Of a stretch of 43,906 bases of DNA, positions 1-6,805 are shown piece by piece. The position numbers were made by a program, and so were the translations under genes. Each line of letters begins with the position of its first letter. Within the stretch, counting starts at the first letter, position 1. Where the stretch lies: the NCBI GenBank assembly GCA_036000645.1, contig DASYVA010000226.1, positions 1 through 43,906 on the forward strand, written 5' to 3'. The stretch comes from Candidatus Methylomirabilis sp. Its GTDB lineage: Bacteria > Methylomirabilota > Methylomirabilia > Methylomirabilales > JACPAU01. The notes under the pieces are model-generated. The model was given only the letters and a program-made list of their open reading frames with translations, ran no database searches and was not told where the DNA came from.

Positions 1-2
1 CG

Positions 3-464
3 CCCCTGACCGATGCGCTTCTGGCGAGTTCGGCCCTTCCCTTGCATTGTCCGGTGCTCGTGGGGGGAACCCCGTACTATGACGGGGGGCTCGCGGGCAA
101 TCTCCCGGCCCTCGTCGCGCTGGATCGGGGGTACCGGGTTCTCCTCTGTATGCCCCTCGGGGTCGTCTTCCGCCGGGAGCCGGGCTGGCGGGGGCTCCTG
201 CCGTGGAAGGCGGTGGATGCTCTCGGATGGGCCATGATGCGGCGCGAGATCCGGGCCTGTCGGGCGGCCGGGGCGAGGGTGCTGGAGGCCTACAGTGCAG
301 CGGTGGAAGCGGAGAGCGTTTTTGCCTTCGATCGCCTTGACAAGCTCGAGGAAGAAGGGTATAAGGCGGCGTCCTTCGTCGTCCCATGCCTCCAAAGAGT
401 GCTGGCGGCACGAGAGCCAGCGGGCGGCTGGCCACCTGTCTCGCCCGAGGAGAGGGATGTCTGA
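3..464 (+). CDS. patatin-like phospholipase, C-terminal part (5' end outside window)
   Basis: The reading frame is open to the left edge and ends at a TGA at 462-464, giving 153 visible residues. Near the start it reads SSALP, then YYDGGLAGNLP. This matches the end of a patatin-like phospholipase domain, where the Asp of the DGG/A motif completes the Ser-Asp dyad. The nucleophile motif GxSxG must lie outside the window. After the DGG motif come hydrophobic strands and a charged helical tail, as in bacterial patatins acting on phospholipids or acyl esters at the membrane. The next gene starts 8 bases before this stop, so the two are probably cotranscribed. Family placement rests on one motif and its context; substrate is unknown. 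Confidence 0.75.
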   Translation, partial: PLTDALLASSALPLHCPVLVGGTPYYDGGLAGNLPALVALDRGYRVLLCMPLGVVFRREPGWRGLLPWKAVDALGWAMMRREIRACRAAGARVLEAYSAAVEAESVFAFDRLDKLEEEGYKAASFVVPCLQRVLAAREPAGGWPPVSPEERDV

Positions 465-2007
465 CCCGATCCAAAGGCTCCGCCAGATCCTCCTGACCGT
501 TCTCCTCGTTCTTCTGCTCCCCTTCTCGTTCTCGGCGCCGGCCGCCGACGACGGACCGCCCGCCACGAGCATCCGCCCCGGCCCCGATGGCCCCACTGGA
601 GGCGAGGCGTCGAGGGGGGGTCCCCCTCCCGCGAGCGCCGAGACCGAGGGGCCATTGGCCAACGGTGGGCCGGCTGCCACTCCCGCGCACACCGAGGCCG
701 CCACCCCCGTGCCGGGCGAGGAGGAGACGGTCCCACCCGGCAGCGAGGAGAGCCAAGAACCCCTCCCCGGCGACGCCGTCCCCGCGGAGACGCTGGTCAC
801 ACCCGAGGACGCGAGCGTGCTGGACCAGGCTGAGGCGGAGACGGAGCCAGCGGAAGGCACCCCCGAGGAGGAGGCCTTCGGTGTTCCGATCGAGCTGAAC
901 GACAAGGTCCGGGCCTACCTCGATCTCTTCACCGGAGAACGCCGGGACCGGATCCAGGAGGCCTTCGACCGGGCCGGGCGCTACCTCCCCATGATGCGGG
1001 CCATCTTCCAGGAGCAGGGCCTCCCCCGCGACCTGGTGAACCTGGCCTACATCGAGAGCGCCTTCAAGGTCCGCGCCTACTCGCGGGCTCGGGCTGCCGG
1101 GATCTGGCAGTTCATTGCGGGGACGGGGCGGAAATACGGCCTGCGCGTCGATTGGTGGTTGGACGAGCGGCGGGACCCGGAGAAGGCCACCCGGGCGGCG
1201 GCGGAGTATCTCAGCGACCTCTACGGAATGTTCGGCTCCTGGCCGCTCGCCATCGCCGCCTACAACGCCGGCGAGGGCAAGGTCGCCGGCGCGATCCGCC
1301 GCCAGAAAACGACGGACTTTTGGCGCCTGCGCCTCCCCCGGGAGACGAAGATCTACGTCCCGGCGTTCATGGCCATGACGATCCTGGCGAAGGATCCCGC
1401 CCGGTATGGGTTCGTCCCTCCTGCCGAGGAGGTGACCCCCACCGAGCCGCTCATGCTCGGAGAGCCGCTCGACCTCCGCATCGTCGCTCAGGCCGCGGGG
1501 GTCGCGCTGGAGGACCTCCGGACCCTGAACCCGGAGCTGAACCACCTGGTGACGCCGCCCCACAGGTCTGACTATCGGCTGCGGGTCCCGGCCGGTTCCG
1601 CCGCGGAGTTTGCCGAGAACTTCGACGAGATCAAGAAGACGCGCCGGGTGACCTGGCAGCGTCACCTCATCCGCCGGGGGGAGACCCTCTCCCAGATCGC
1701 CCGGCGCTACGACACCTCCGTCCCGGTCCTGATGGACCTGAACCGCCTCCCGAGCCGCCATCGCCTCCGGGCTGGGCGCTCCCTCGTGGTTCCGCTGATG
1801 CACCTGGCGCTCGCCGAGGAGAACGGCTCCACCCGCCCCCTCCCGAGCGCGGAGAGCAGCCCCCGCACGTACGTCGTCAGGCGAGGGGACAGCCTCTGGC
1901 GGATCGCCCAGGTCTACGACGTGTCCACCGGTGAGCTCCAAAAGTGGAACGACCTCGAGGGTACGGTGATTCACCCCGGCCTCCGCCTCCGGATCCACCC
2001 CGAATAG
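457..2007 (+). CDS. mltD: membrane-bound lytic murein transglycosylase D-like (SLT plus LysM)
   Basis: A 516-residue exported enzyme expected to cleave the MurNAc-GlcNAc bond of peptidoglycan with 1,6-anhydro ring formation. The ATG at 457 is chosen because GAGGAGAGGG lies just upstream and the protein then opens with a signal segment (about residues 9-32). A low-complexity Pro/Glu/Ala linker runs to about residue 145. The SLT domain (about 155-310) carries the catalytic Glu200 in YIESAF, followed by AGIWQF and IAAYNAGEGK, all typical of the MltD family. A degenerate LysM-like stretch (about 340-385) precedes two clear LysM domains (about 403-448 and 472-516) that bind glycan. The start overlaps the patatin-like gene by 8 bases. 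Domain order matches MltD; the long linker is unusual. Confidence 0.92.
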   Translation: MSDPIQRLRQILLTVLLVLLLPFSFSAPAADDGPPATSIRPGPDGPTGGEASRGGPPPASAETEGPLANGGPAATPAHTEAATPVPGEEETVPPGSEESQEPLPGDAVPAETLVTPEDASVLDQAEAETEPAEGTPEEEAFGVPIELNDKVRAYLDLFTGERRDRIQEAFDRAGRYLPMMRAIFQEQGLPRDLVNLAYIESAFKVRAYSRARAAGIWQFIAGTGRKYGLRVDWWLDERRDPEKATRAAAEYLSDLYGMFGSWPLAIAAYNAGEGKVAGAIRRQKTTDFWRLRLPRETKIYVPAFMAMTILAKDPARYGFVPPAEEVTPTEPLMLGEPLDLRIVAQAAGVALEDLRTLNPELNHLVTPPHRSDYRLRVPAGSAAEFAENFDEIKKTRRVTWQRHLIRRGETLSQIARRYDTSVPVLMDLNRLPSRHRLRAGRSLVVPLMHLALAEENGSTRPLPSAESSPRTYVVRRGDSLWRIAQVYDVSTGELQKWNDLEGTVIHPGLRLRIHPE

Positions 2008-2034
2008 TCCCTCCCGCTCTCGACGCAAACCCCC

Positions 2035-2064
2035 TTGACAGGCTATACGTTTGTATAGTAAATT
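2035..2064 (+). promoter_or_regulatory. lexA promoter with probable LexA operator in the spacer
   Basis: TTGACA at 2035-2040 and TAAATT at 2059-2064 form a sigma70-type promoter with an 18-bp spacer. The spacer holds a 16-bp palindrome, CTATAC-GTTT-GTATAG (2043-2058), with perfect 6-bp arms. It sits 41 bp before the lexA start, exactly where a self-repressing LexA would block RNA polymerase. TATAGT at 2054-2059 could be an alternative -10. The sequence is neither the enterobacterial CTGT-N8-ACAG nor the Gram-positive GAAC-N4-GTTC box. Operator identity is inferred from position and symmetry. Confidence 0.65.
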
Positions 2065-2099
2065 CCTCCCGGCGGGCTTCCCGTCTCCGAGAGGGCACT

Positions 2100-2723
2100 A
2101 TGGCACAGGGACTGACGCCAAGACAGCGCGAGGTCCTGGAGTTCATCAAACGGTTCCTGGAGGAACAGGGCTATCCCCCCACGGTCCGGGAGATCGGCCG
2201 ACATTTCGGGTTTGTCCCCCGGTCGGTCTTCGATCACCTGAAAGCCCTGGAGCGAAAAGGATACCTGAAGCGGGAAGCGACCAAGTCCCGTTCTCTGCAA
2301 ATCACGGATCCCGCTTTCCCCGGCCGCCGCCTCCCCCGGCCTCGAGAGGTTCCCATCGTGGGACGGGTTGCGGCAGGGCGCCCTCTGCTCGCGGTGGAGA
2401 ACCTGGAGGGCGCGGTTCCCCTCCCGATGGAGTGGACCAACGGGGGCGAGGTCTTCCTCCTTCGCGTCCAGGGGGACAGCATGGTCGGCGCGCACATCCT
2501 CTCGGGGGACCTCGCGCTGGTGCGGCGCCAGGAGAGCGCGGAGAACGGCGACATCGTTGTGGCGCTGGTGGAGGAGGAGGCAACCGTCAAGCGCTTCCAG
2601 CGTTCCGGCCAAACGGTCACGCTTTTCCCCGAGAACCCCGCCATGGCCCCCATCACCCTCGTCCCGGGAGCCCGCTTCGAAATCCTGGGGAAGGTGATCG
2701 GCGTCTTCCGCCGCCTCCCATAG
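2100..2723 (+). CDS. lexA: SOS-response repressor LexA
   Basis: A 207-residue repressor, normal length for LexA, that represses DNA-damage genes and cleaves itself when RecA filaments form. Residues 1-65 are the winged helix-turn-helix (LTPRQREVLEFI, then TVREIGRHFGF and VFDHLKALERKGYL). The self-cleavage bond is Ala92-Gly93 in VGRVAAG. The peptidase dyad is Ser127 in GDSMVG and Lys164 in ATVKRF. All key residues are present, so the protein should be cleavable. The ATG at 2100 gives the standard LexA N terminus. A palindromic operator lies in its promoter. The gene stands alone; the next gene on the strand is about 120 bp away and is only weakly supported. Confidence 0.97.
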   Translation: MAQGLTPRQREVLEFIKRFLEEQGYPPTVREIGRHFGFVPRSVFDHLKALERKGYLKREATKSRSLQITDPAFPGRRLPRPREVPIVGRVAAGRPLLAVENLEGAVPLPMEWTNGGEVFLLRVQGDSMVGAHILSGDLALVRRQESAENGDIVVALVEEEATVKRFQRSGQTVTLFPENPAMAPITLVPGARFEILGKVIGVFRRLP

Positions 2724-2846
2724 CGCCGGCCTGAGCGCCGTCATCCCACCCGGGCACCCTTCTTGCACTCGTCCCTCCCGGCTCGCATCGTCCCCCGTTC
2801 GCCTCCGCGGACGGGCCGGGTCTCATCCCCGGGTCTGGAGGGTGGT

Positions 2847-3017
2847 ATGGCGGAGACGAGGCAGAAGGGAGCGGGGGAGGGGAACAGCATGTTCGGGCTT
2901 CTCCTCCCGGTCCTGCTCGCCCTGGTCCTTGCCTTGGTGCTGAATGCCTTCTCGGAGGTCCCGCCCTCGGCCCCGGACGCTCCCTCCTCGGCCCCCCGGA
3001 CGAGCGACAACCGGTGA
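2847..3017 (+). CDS. small single-pass membrane protein, hypothetical
   Basis: A 56-residue frame with one strongly hydrophobic segment (FGLLLPVLLALVLALVL) after a short charged N terminus, followed by a Pro/Ser/Ala-rich tail. ATG 2847 has GGAGGGTGG just upstream. A second in-frame ATG at 2889 has an even better site (GGGGGAGGGG, 6 bases away) and would give 42 residues starting directly before the membrane segment. I recognise no family. It follows lexA on the same strand. Two good ribosome-binding sites and a clean membrane segment argue that it is real, but a chance frame in GC-rich DNA cannot be excluded. Confidence 0.4.
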   Translation: MAETRQKGAGEGNSMFGLLLPVLLALVLALVLNAFSEVPPSAPDAPSSAPRTSDNR

Positions 3018-3102
3018 ACGGACCTGATTGGCCTGGGAAGCCCCCCGCCGCCGGGGTGGAGAAAGGTAACACGGGGTCTTCCGAGGCCGCTCTGTCAAGA
3101 GG

Positions 3103-3124
3103 GGCAGGGCTTTAAACCCCTGCC
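3103..3124. other. small hairpin in the gap before the 3252 gene
   Basis: GGCAGGG (3103-3109) and CCCTGCC (3118-3124) can form a 7-bp stem with an 8-base loop containing TTTAAA. It lies in the 234-bp gap between the small membrane protein and the coiled-coil gene. No T-tract follows, so it is not a standard terminator. It could be an operator or leader element. Confidence 0.25.
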
Positions 3125-3251
3125 AGTTCCCAGGGTCCAGCCGACCCCGGCCGGTTGCCCAGCCGGGAACGGAAGTTGCAACTCCCGCGAGCCAGCTGCG
3201 TACCACGCGCGAGTCCGGCCGGGCGCGGGACGCGAGATGGAGGCTGCTCCC

Positions 3252-3701
3252 ATGGTCCTCATCCATAGTTTCTCGTTCCTCAAGCAGGTGATGGTGCCTC
3301 ACGTCCGCCGTCTCGCAGAGCGCTACATTACCATCCTCGCCCTCTCCCCGGAGGGCCGGACGCGCCAGCTGCGGCTCTCCCGCCTGCGCCTCGCCGGCCT
3401 CGGGATGGCGGGAGCCCTGCTCCTGGGCGTGGCCGCCTGGGGGTTCCTCGGCGAGTTCCAGGTCCGCGCCCAGCAGTACCGCGTGGCCGCCCTCCGAGAG
3501 GAGAACCACCTCCTCCTGATCCAGCTCCAGCAACAGGCCGCCCTCATCCAGGCCCTCCAGGGGGAGATGGGGAAGCTGCAGGCCTTCGAGGGGCAGCTCC
3601 GGATCCTCTCGGGGCTGGAGCCGGGGACCGAGCCGCTCGTCGGGGTCGGCGCAGGGGGCGGGCGGGAACTCCACCAGCAGAAGCGCCAGGCACTGCGGTA
3701 G
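3252..3701 (+). CDS. membrane-anchored coiled-coil protein resembling an M23-peptidase N-terminal region without the peptidase
   Basis: A 149-residue protein with a basic N terminus, one transmembrane segment (about residues 48-68, AGLGMAGALLLGVAAWGFL) and a coiled coil (about 80-120, rich in Glu, Gln and Leu). It ends in a short Gly-rich tail. The layout 'basic strand, TM, heptad region, LRILSGLEPG' is what precedes the LytM domain in many membrane-bound M23 peptidases, but no HxGxD or HxH follows and the frame stops cleanly. ATG 3252 is preferred: GGAGG at 3239-3243 lies 8 bases upstream, whereas ATG 3237 has no such site. It may be a division or cell-wall scaffold, or a decayed peptidase; function unknown. 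Confidence 0.6.
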   Translation: MVLIHSFSFLKQVMVPHVRRLAERYITILALSPEGRTRQLRLSRLRLAGLGMAGALLLGVAAWGFLGEFQVRAQQYRVAALREENHLLLIQLQQQAALIQALQGEMGKLQAFEGQLRILSGLEPGTEPLVGVGAGGGRELHQQKRQALR

Positions 3702-3720
3702 CGGCCCGAACGAGCGGGCC

Positions 3721-4164
3721 ATGCGCTGTCCCCCCCGTCTGCTCCCCCTCCTGATTGCCCCCTTGCTCCTCGGCACCGGTTGTGTGGCCGCCTCCGCGGT
3801 CGGCTCCGCCCTCGGCGCCGCCTTCAGCGGCATGGCCTATCTCTCCAACGGAAACGCCGAGCGGACCTTCGTGGTCAGTCTGCCGGAGGTCTGGCAGGCC
3901 AGCGTCGCGGTCCTGCGCCTGATGGACCTGACCATCAGCGAGGGGACGCGGGACGAGCAGACGGGAGAGCTGAAGGGAGCCACTCCGGACCTGACGGTTA
4001 CCCTCACCATGAGCAGCGTCACTGCCCGGGCCACCCGGGTGACGATCGAGGCCGTCGAGGCATCCTACGGGAAGGACCGGGCCACGGCCGCCGAGATCCT
4101 CAACCAGCTCGCCCTCCTCCTCCCACCCACCCCGTCTGCTCCCCCGCGCCTCCAGGGCGATTGA
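3721..4164 (+). CDS. DUF3568-like lipoprotein
   Basis: A 147-residue protein with a short signal peptide and a lipobox ending in LGTGC (Cys21), so it is probably anchored to a membrane by lipid. After a Gly/Ala/Ser-rich segment the mature part reads AYLSNGNAERTF, then 'slpeVWQASVAVLRLMDLTI' and alternating strands with charged turns. This pattern is familiar from DUF3568, a family of small bacterial lipoproteins of unknown role. It starts 19 bases after the coiled-coil gene, so these two are likely one operon. A 62-bp gap with a hairpin separates it from the AAA+ gene at 4227. Confidence 0.7.
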   Translation: MRCPPRLLPLLIAPLLLGTGCVAASAVGSALGAAFSGMAYLSNGNAERTFVVSLPEVWQASVAVLRLMDLTISEGTRDEQTGELKGATPDLTVTLTMSSVTARATRVTIEAVEASYGKDRATAAEILNQLALLLPPTPSAPPRLQGD

Positions 4165-4187
4165 CCCACCCGGGGGGATATGGTAAG

Positions 4188-4204
4188 GGAGGGACAATCC
4201 CTCC
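4188..4204. other. tight hairpin between the DUF3568-like gene and the AAA+ gene
   Basis: GGAGGGA (4188-4194), loop CAA, TCCCTCC (4198-4204) forms a perfect 7-bp stem. There is no T-tract. It may reduce readthrough into the AAA+ gene or affect its leader. Its role is not established. Confidence 0.3.
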
Positions 4205-4226
4205 GGCGCCACGCCCAGGAGCCCCC

Positions 4227-5174
4227 ATGCCATCCCCCAAGTCGAGCCGCGCCGCACTCCCCGATGTGACCATCCGTCGTCTGGAAGATCTCCTGGCTAC
4301 CCTCGCGAAGCGCTTCGGCGATCTGCGGGGGAAGGTGGACATGGACCCGCGGCCGGGGGTTACTCTTCAGGAGATCGGGGGGCTGGCCGCGGCCAAGCGG
4401 GAGATCCAGAGCCTTGTCTTCGGCCTGCGCCAGCCGGACCTACACAAGCGGTGGGGGACCGTGCCAGCCAAGGGCGTGTTCCTGTACGGGCCCCCCGGCA
4501 CCGGAAAGACGCTTCTCGCCAGGGCGCTGGCCCACGAGGCGGAGGCGGTCTTTTACCACCTGCGGATCCGCCATATCGCCTTCAAGTGGTACGGGGACTC
4601 GGGCGACCTGATCCAGGAGGTCTTCCAGGCGCTCGGGGGCAACGGACGGTGCGTGCTCTACCTGGACGAGATTGAGGCGCTCTCCTTCGACCGGATGTTC
4701 CCGGGGGAGGAGGCCCGGGCGGCCAGCCGCCGCGTCATCACGGTGGTCCTGGAACGGCTGGAGGCCCTGGCGGGGATGGAGGAGACGCTGGCGGTCGCCT
4801 CCACGAATCGGCCCGATGCGGTGGACCCCAGCCTGGTGGGCCCCGGCCGGTTCGCCCGGCTCATCGAGGTCCCGCTCCCGGACGGGGACGAGAAGCGGGA
4901 GATCCTGGCCCTTCACCAGCGGCGCGCCGAGGCGGCCGCCGGGCGACCCCTGTTCCAGAACGTGGACTACGACGCCATCCTGGCGCGGACCGTGAAGCTG
5001 AGCGGGGGGGATTTGGCGGAGATCGTCCAGCGAGCGCTTGAGGAGAAGGCCCGGTGCGAGGGCGCGGGGGAGCAGCCCGGCCCCGTGGAGACCGACGATA
5101 TCCTCCGGGTCATCGAGGACTACCGCCGGATCAAGGAGGTGGTGGAGAAGATTCGCTACGGCCAGTATCTGTGA
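4227..5174 (+). CDS. single-domain AAA+ ATPase with Mpa-like GQYL C terminus
   Basis: A 315-residue AAA+ ATPase of the p97/FtsH/proteasomal-ATPase type, expected to act as a hexameric unfoldase. Walker A is GPPGTGKT (about residues 89-96), Walker B is VLYLDEIEAL, sensor 1 is in ASTNRPD, and an arginine-finger segment GPGRFARL follows. The C-terminal helical lid carries LSGGDLAEIVQRAL. Only about 45 residues precede the AAA domain, with no OB fold or long coiled coil. The last four residues are GQYL, the same tail I know from Mycobacterium Mpa, where it docks on the 20S proteasome. AGGAG at 4217-4221 supports the ATG at 4227. It ends 9 bases from the end of the convergent Ubl gene, so it is probably part of that system. 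Confidence 0.92.
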   Translation: MPSPKSSRAALPDVTIRRLEDLLATLAKRFGDLRGKVDMDPRPGVTLQEIGGLAAAKREIQSLVFGLRQPDLHKRWGTVPAKGVFLYGPPGTGKTLLARALAHEAEAVFYHLRIRHIAFKWYGDSGDLIQEVFQALGGNGRCVLYLDEIEALSFDRMFPGEEARAASRRVITVVLERLEALAGMEETLAVASTNRPDAVDPSLVGPGRFARLIEVPLPDGDEKREILALHQRRAEAAAGRPLFQNVDYDAILARTVKLSGGDLAEIVQRALEEKARCEGAGEQPGPVETDDILRVIEDYRRIKEVVEKIRYGQYL

Positions 5175-5183
5175 GGCCGCCCC

Positions 5184-5453
5184 TCACGCGCAGCCCTTCT
5201 CCCCCGCCAGCCGCACGAACTCGAGTTGCTGTCCCGCCTGCAGCAGGTGACCCTCCGCGACCACTTCCCCGCCCACGACCGCGACCGCCCGGGGGCTGAT
5301 GTTCAGGGGCTGGGCGAGGGCCTGCCGGATCTCTGCCACCGTCCGCCCGGCGACGTCCACCTCCAACGCGTGGATCCCATAGAGGATCCGCACCGTCGTC
5401 GCCGTCCGGCCCGCCGGGCCGGTCGCGCTCGCCTGCCGGAGCTCCTCACTCAC
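5184..5453 (-). CDS. ubiquitin-like beta-grasp protein (Prok_Ub-like)
   Basis: An 89-residue protein, last gene of the minus-strand operon. After about 19 linker residues come a strand VRILYG, a helix TVAEIRQALAQ and strands VAVVGGEVV and LEFVRLAG, the beta-grasp order of ThiS, MoaD and ubiquitin. The C terminus is GEKGCA. The G-x-K-G ending resembles the Prok_Ub/PRTRC protein C family rather than the GG of ThiS. Two residues, Cys-Ala, extend past Gly87 and might be trimmed by the JAMM peptidase. The start is GTG at 5453, overlapping the E1-like stop, with GGAGG 7 bases upstream; this indicates translational coupling. Family call rests on fold pattern, tail and neighbours. Confidence 0.75.
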   Translation of the reverse strand: MSEELRQASATGPAGRTATTVRILYGIHALEVDVAGRTVAEIRQALAQPLNISPRAVAVVGGEVVAEGHLLQAGQQLEFVRLAGEKGCA

Positions 5454-6126
5454 GGGAACGCCTCCGCTCCACTGGCTGGCTCCTGCCGGCCAGGATGTCG
5501 AGGTACACCTCGCCGTACCGGATCCCCCCCTGCTGCCAGGCGTAGAAGGCGTTCAGCATGGCCGACGCCACGGCCAGGTTCGTGAAGAGGAGTTGCGGGG
5601 CCCCCGCAGCGGCCGCCGCGTCGCAGGAGGCGTCGGCGGGGGAGCCGTCACCGGGGAATGCGATCTCGGGGTGGAACCGGGTGAGGGGAGCCGAGAGGTC
5701 CCGCCCCCCCTCGCGGCAGTAGACCTGCACGTTCCCGTCTGTCCACTCGTTCCCCCCCGAGATGAGGAGGAGGTCGGCCAGCCGCTCGCAGTGGTCACTG
5801 ATCACCTTCCGGGTCCGGTGGTTGTCCACCCCGAGGAACACCACGTCTCCACTCCGGATCCAATCGGCCGCATTGGCGGCCGTCACAAACTCCGGGACGG
5901 CCCGAACGGAGAGGCCGGGGAATTCCTGAGCCACCTCCTCCGCCTTCACGCGCGCCTTGTTCCCGGCGGCCCGGAAGCCTTGCCGCGGGAGGTTCCGCTG
6001 CTCGAAGGCGTCTCCGTCCACCAGAGTCAGGCGGCAGCCGGTCCCCGCGTAGTACAGGTACCGGGAGAGCGGCGGGAGGAGGGCGCAGCCGATCCCTCCC
6101 AAGCCGATCACCTTGATCTCGAGCAT
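5446..6126 (-). CDS. ThiF/E1-like adenylating enzyme (PRTRC-ThiF-type)
   Basis: A 226-residue E1-like enzyme expected to use ATP to adenylate the C terminus of the neighbouring Ubl. The Rossmann loop is GLGGIG (residues 8-13). DGD at 37-39, N45, R48 in NLPRQ and K57 match the nucleotide and Mg contacts of ThiF/MoeB/E1. GVDNH (99-103) is the usual second acidic site. A conserved-looking Cys168 in ASCDAAAA, followed by LLFTNLAVASAM, resembles the C-terminal half of PRTRC-type ThiF proteins and is the best candidate for the thioester cysteine. There are no CxxC zinc pairs. ATG 6126 has GAGGGGG upstream; the next upstream gene ends 10 bases away. Confidence 0.88.
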   Translation of the reverse strand: MLEIKVIGLGGIGCALLPPLSRYLYYAGTGCRLTLVDGDAFEQRNLPRQGFRAAGNKARVKAEEVAQEFPGLSVRAVPEFVTAANAADWIRSGDVVFLGVDNHRTRKVISDHCERLADLLLISGGNEWTDGNVQVYCREGGRDLSAPLTRFHPEIAFPGDGSPADASCDAAAAAGAPQLLFTNLAVASAMLNAFYAWQQGGIRYGEVYLDILAGRSQPVERRRSRE

Positions 6127-6136
6127 CCCCGCCCCC

Positions 6137-6805
6137 TCAGATGGCCGCCGGCGGCCCCTCTTCGTGGATGTCCCGGGGAACCTCCTCCACGTGCAGGCGG
6201 CGCAGCCACGCGGGATCGGCCGGCAGGCCCCCATCCCCGGGGAGGGCTTCGAAGACCTCTAACGGCGTGAGGGGAAACCGGCGGCCGTCCACCACCAGCG
6301 AGCAGGCGTAGGTGGGTCGCCGATCGAGCGTCCCCACGGTCACGTGGAGGCCATCCGAGTGCCGCTCGTCCCAATCGTCGAGATCCGAGTGGAAGGCCTG
6401 GGCCCCCGCATGACTGTGCAGGGTGCCGACCCGGATCAGGCCCGGGGGGCACGGCCCGATCTGATAGCGGGCATGTCCCCCGGCCACCACCTGCTCCGGC
6501 ACCTCCAGCTCGAAGGCCGGCCCCTCCGAGCGGCAGAGGAGGAGGGCGACCGCCTCGGCCTGATGGCGCCGGTAGACCTCCCGGAAGAACCCCAGGGCTC
6601 GGGCCAGGAGCGCGGCGGGGACCCGTGGGCCGCGCCAGCGGACCTCCTCCTGCGCTGGGGCGAGCCAGGGCAGGCCCCGAGCCGGCGTGCAGGAACTGAA
6701 GACGGGGGTCCGCTTGACCAGGAAGAGTCCGTCCCGGGTGAGGAGGTAGTAGACCGCATCGGCCGGCTCCGCAAAATCGGCCCCCTTGAGATAGAGGGGG
6801 ATCAC
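6137..6805 (-). CDS. JAMM/JAB (Prok-JAB) metalloprotease
   Basis: A 222-residue protein whose second half carries a complete zinc-protease motif: His130-x-His132, seven residues, Ser140, two residues, Asp143 (LHSHAGAQAFHSDLDD). Glu84 in AEAVALLL is the likely general-base Glu. The following DGLHVTVGTLD and SLVVDGRRF are typical of prokaryotic JAB domains encoded beside E1 and Ubl genes. Such enzymes remove C-terminal residues from Ubl precursors or cleave conjugates. The start is GTG at 6805 in a GTGA overlap with the AAA+ stop, with GGGGAGGG upstream. The first 80 residues are a strand-rich extension of unknown role. Confidence 0.9.
   Translation of the reverse strand: MIPLYLKGADFAEPADAVYYLLTRDGLFLVKRTPVFSSCTPARGLPWLAPAQEEVRWRGPRVPAALLARALGFFREVYRRHQAEAVALLLCRSEGPAFELEVPEQVVAGGHARYQIGPCPPGLIRVGTLHSHAGAQAFHSDLDDWDERHSDGLHVTVGTLDRRPTYACSLVVDGRRFPLTPLEVFEALPGDGGLPADPAWLRRLHVEEVPRDIHEEGPPAAI

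Noticed and set aside
3103-3124. Intrinsic terminator
   Set aside because: The 7-bp stem has no T-tract and a TTTAAA loop; kept only as a low-confidence hairpin.
5184-6805. A complete PRTRC module
   Set aside because: The Ubl, ThiF and JAB resemble PRTRC members, but ParB and proteins B, D, E and F are not found, and AAA+ genes stand in their place. The locus also looks chromosomal.
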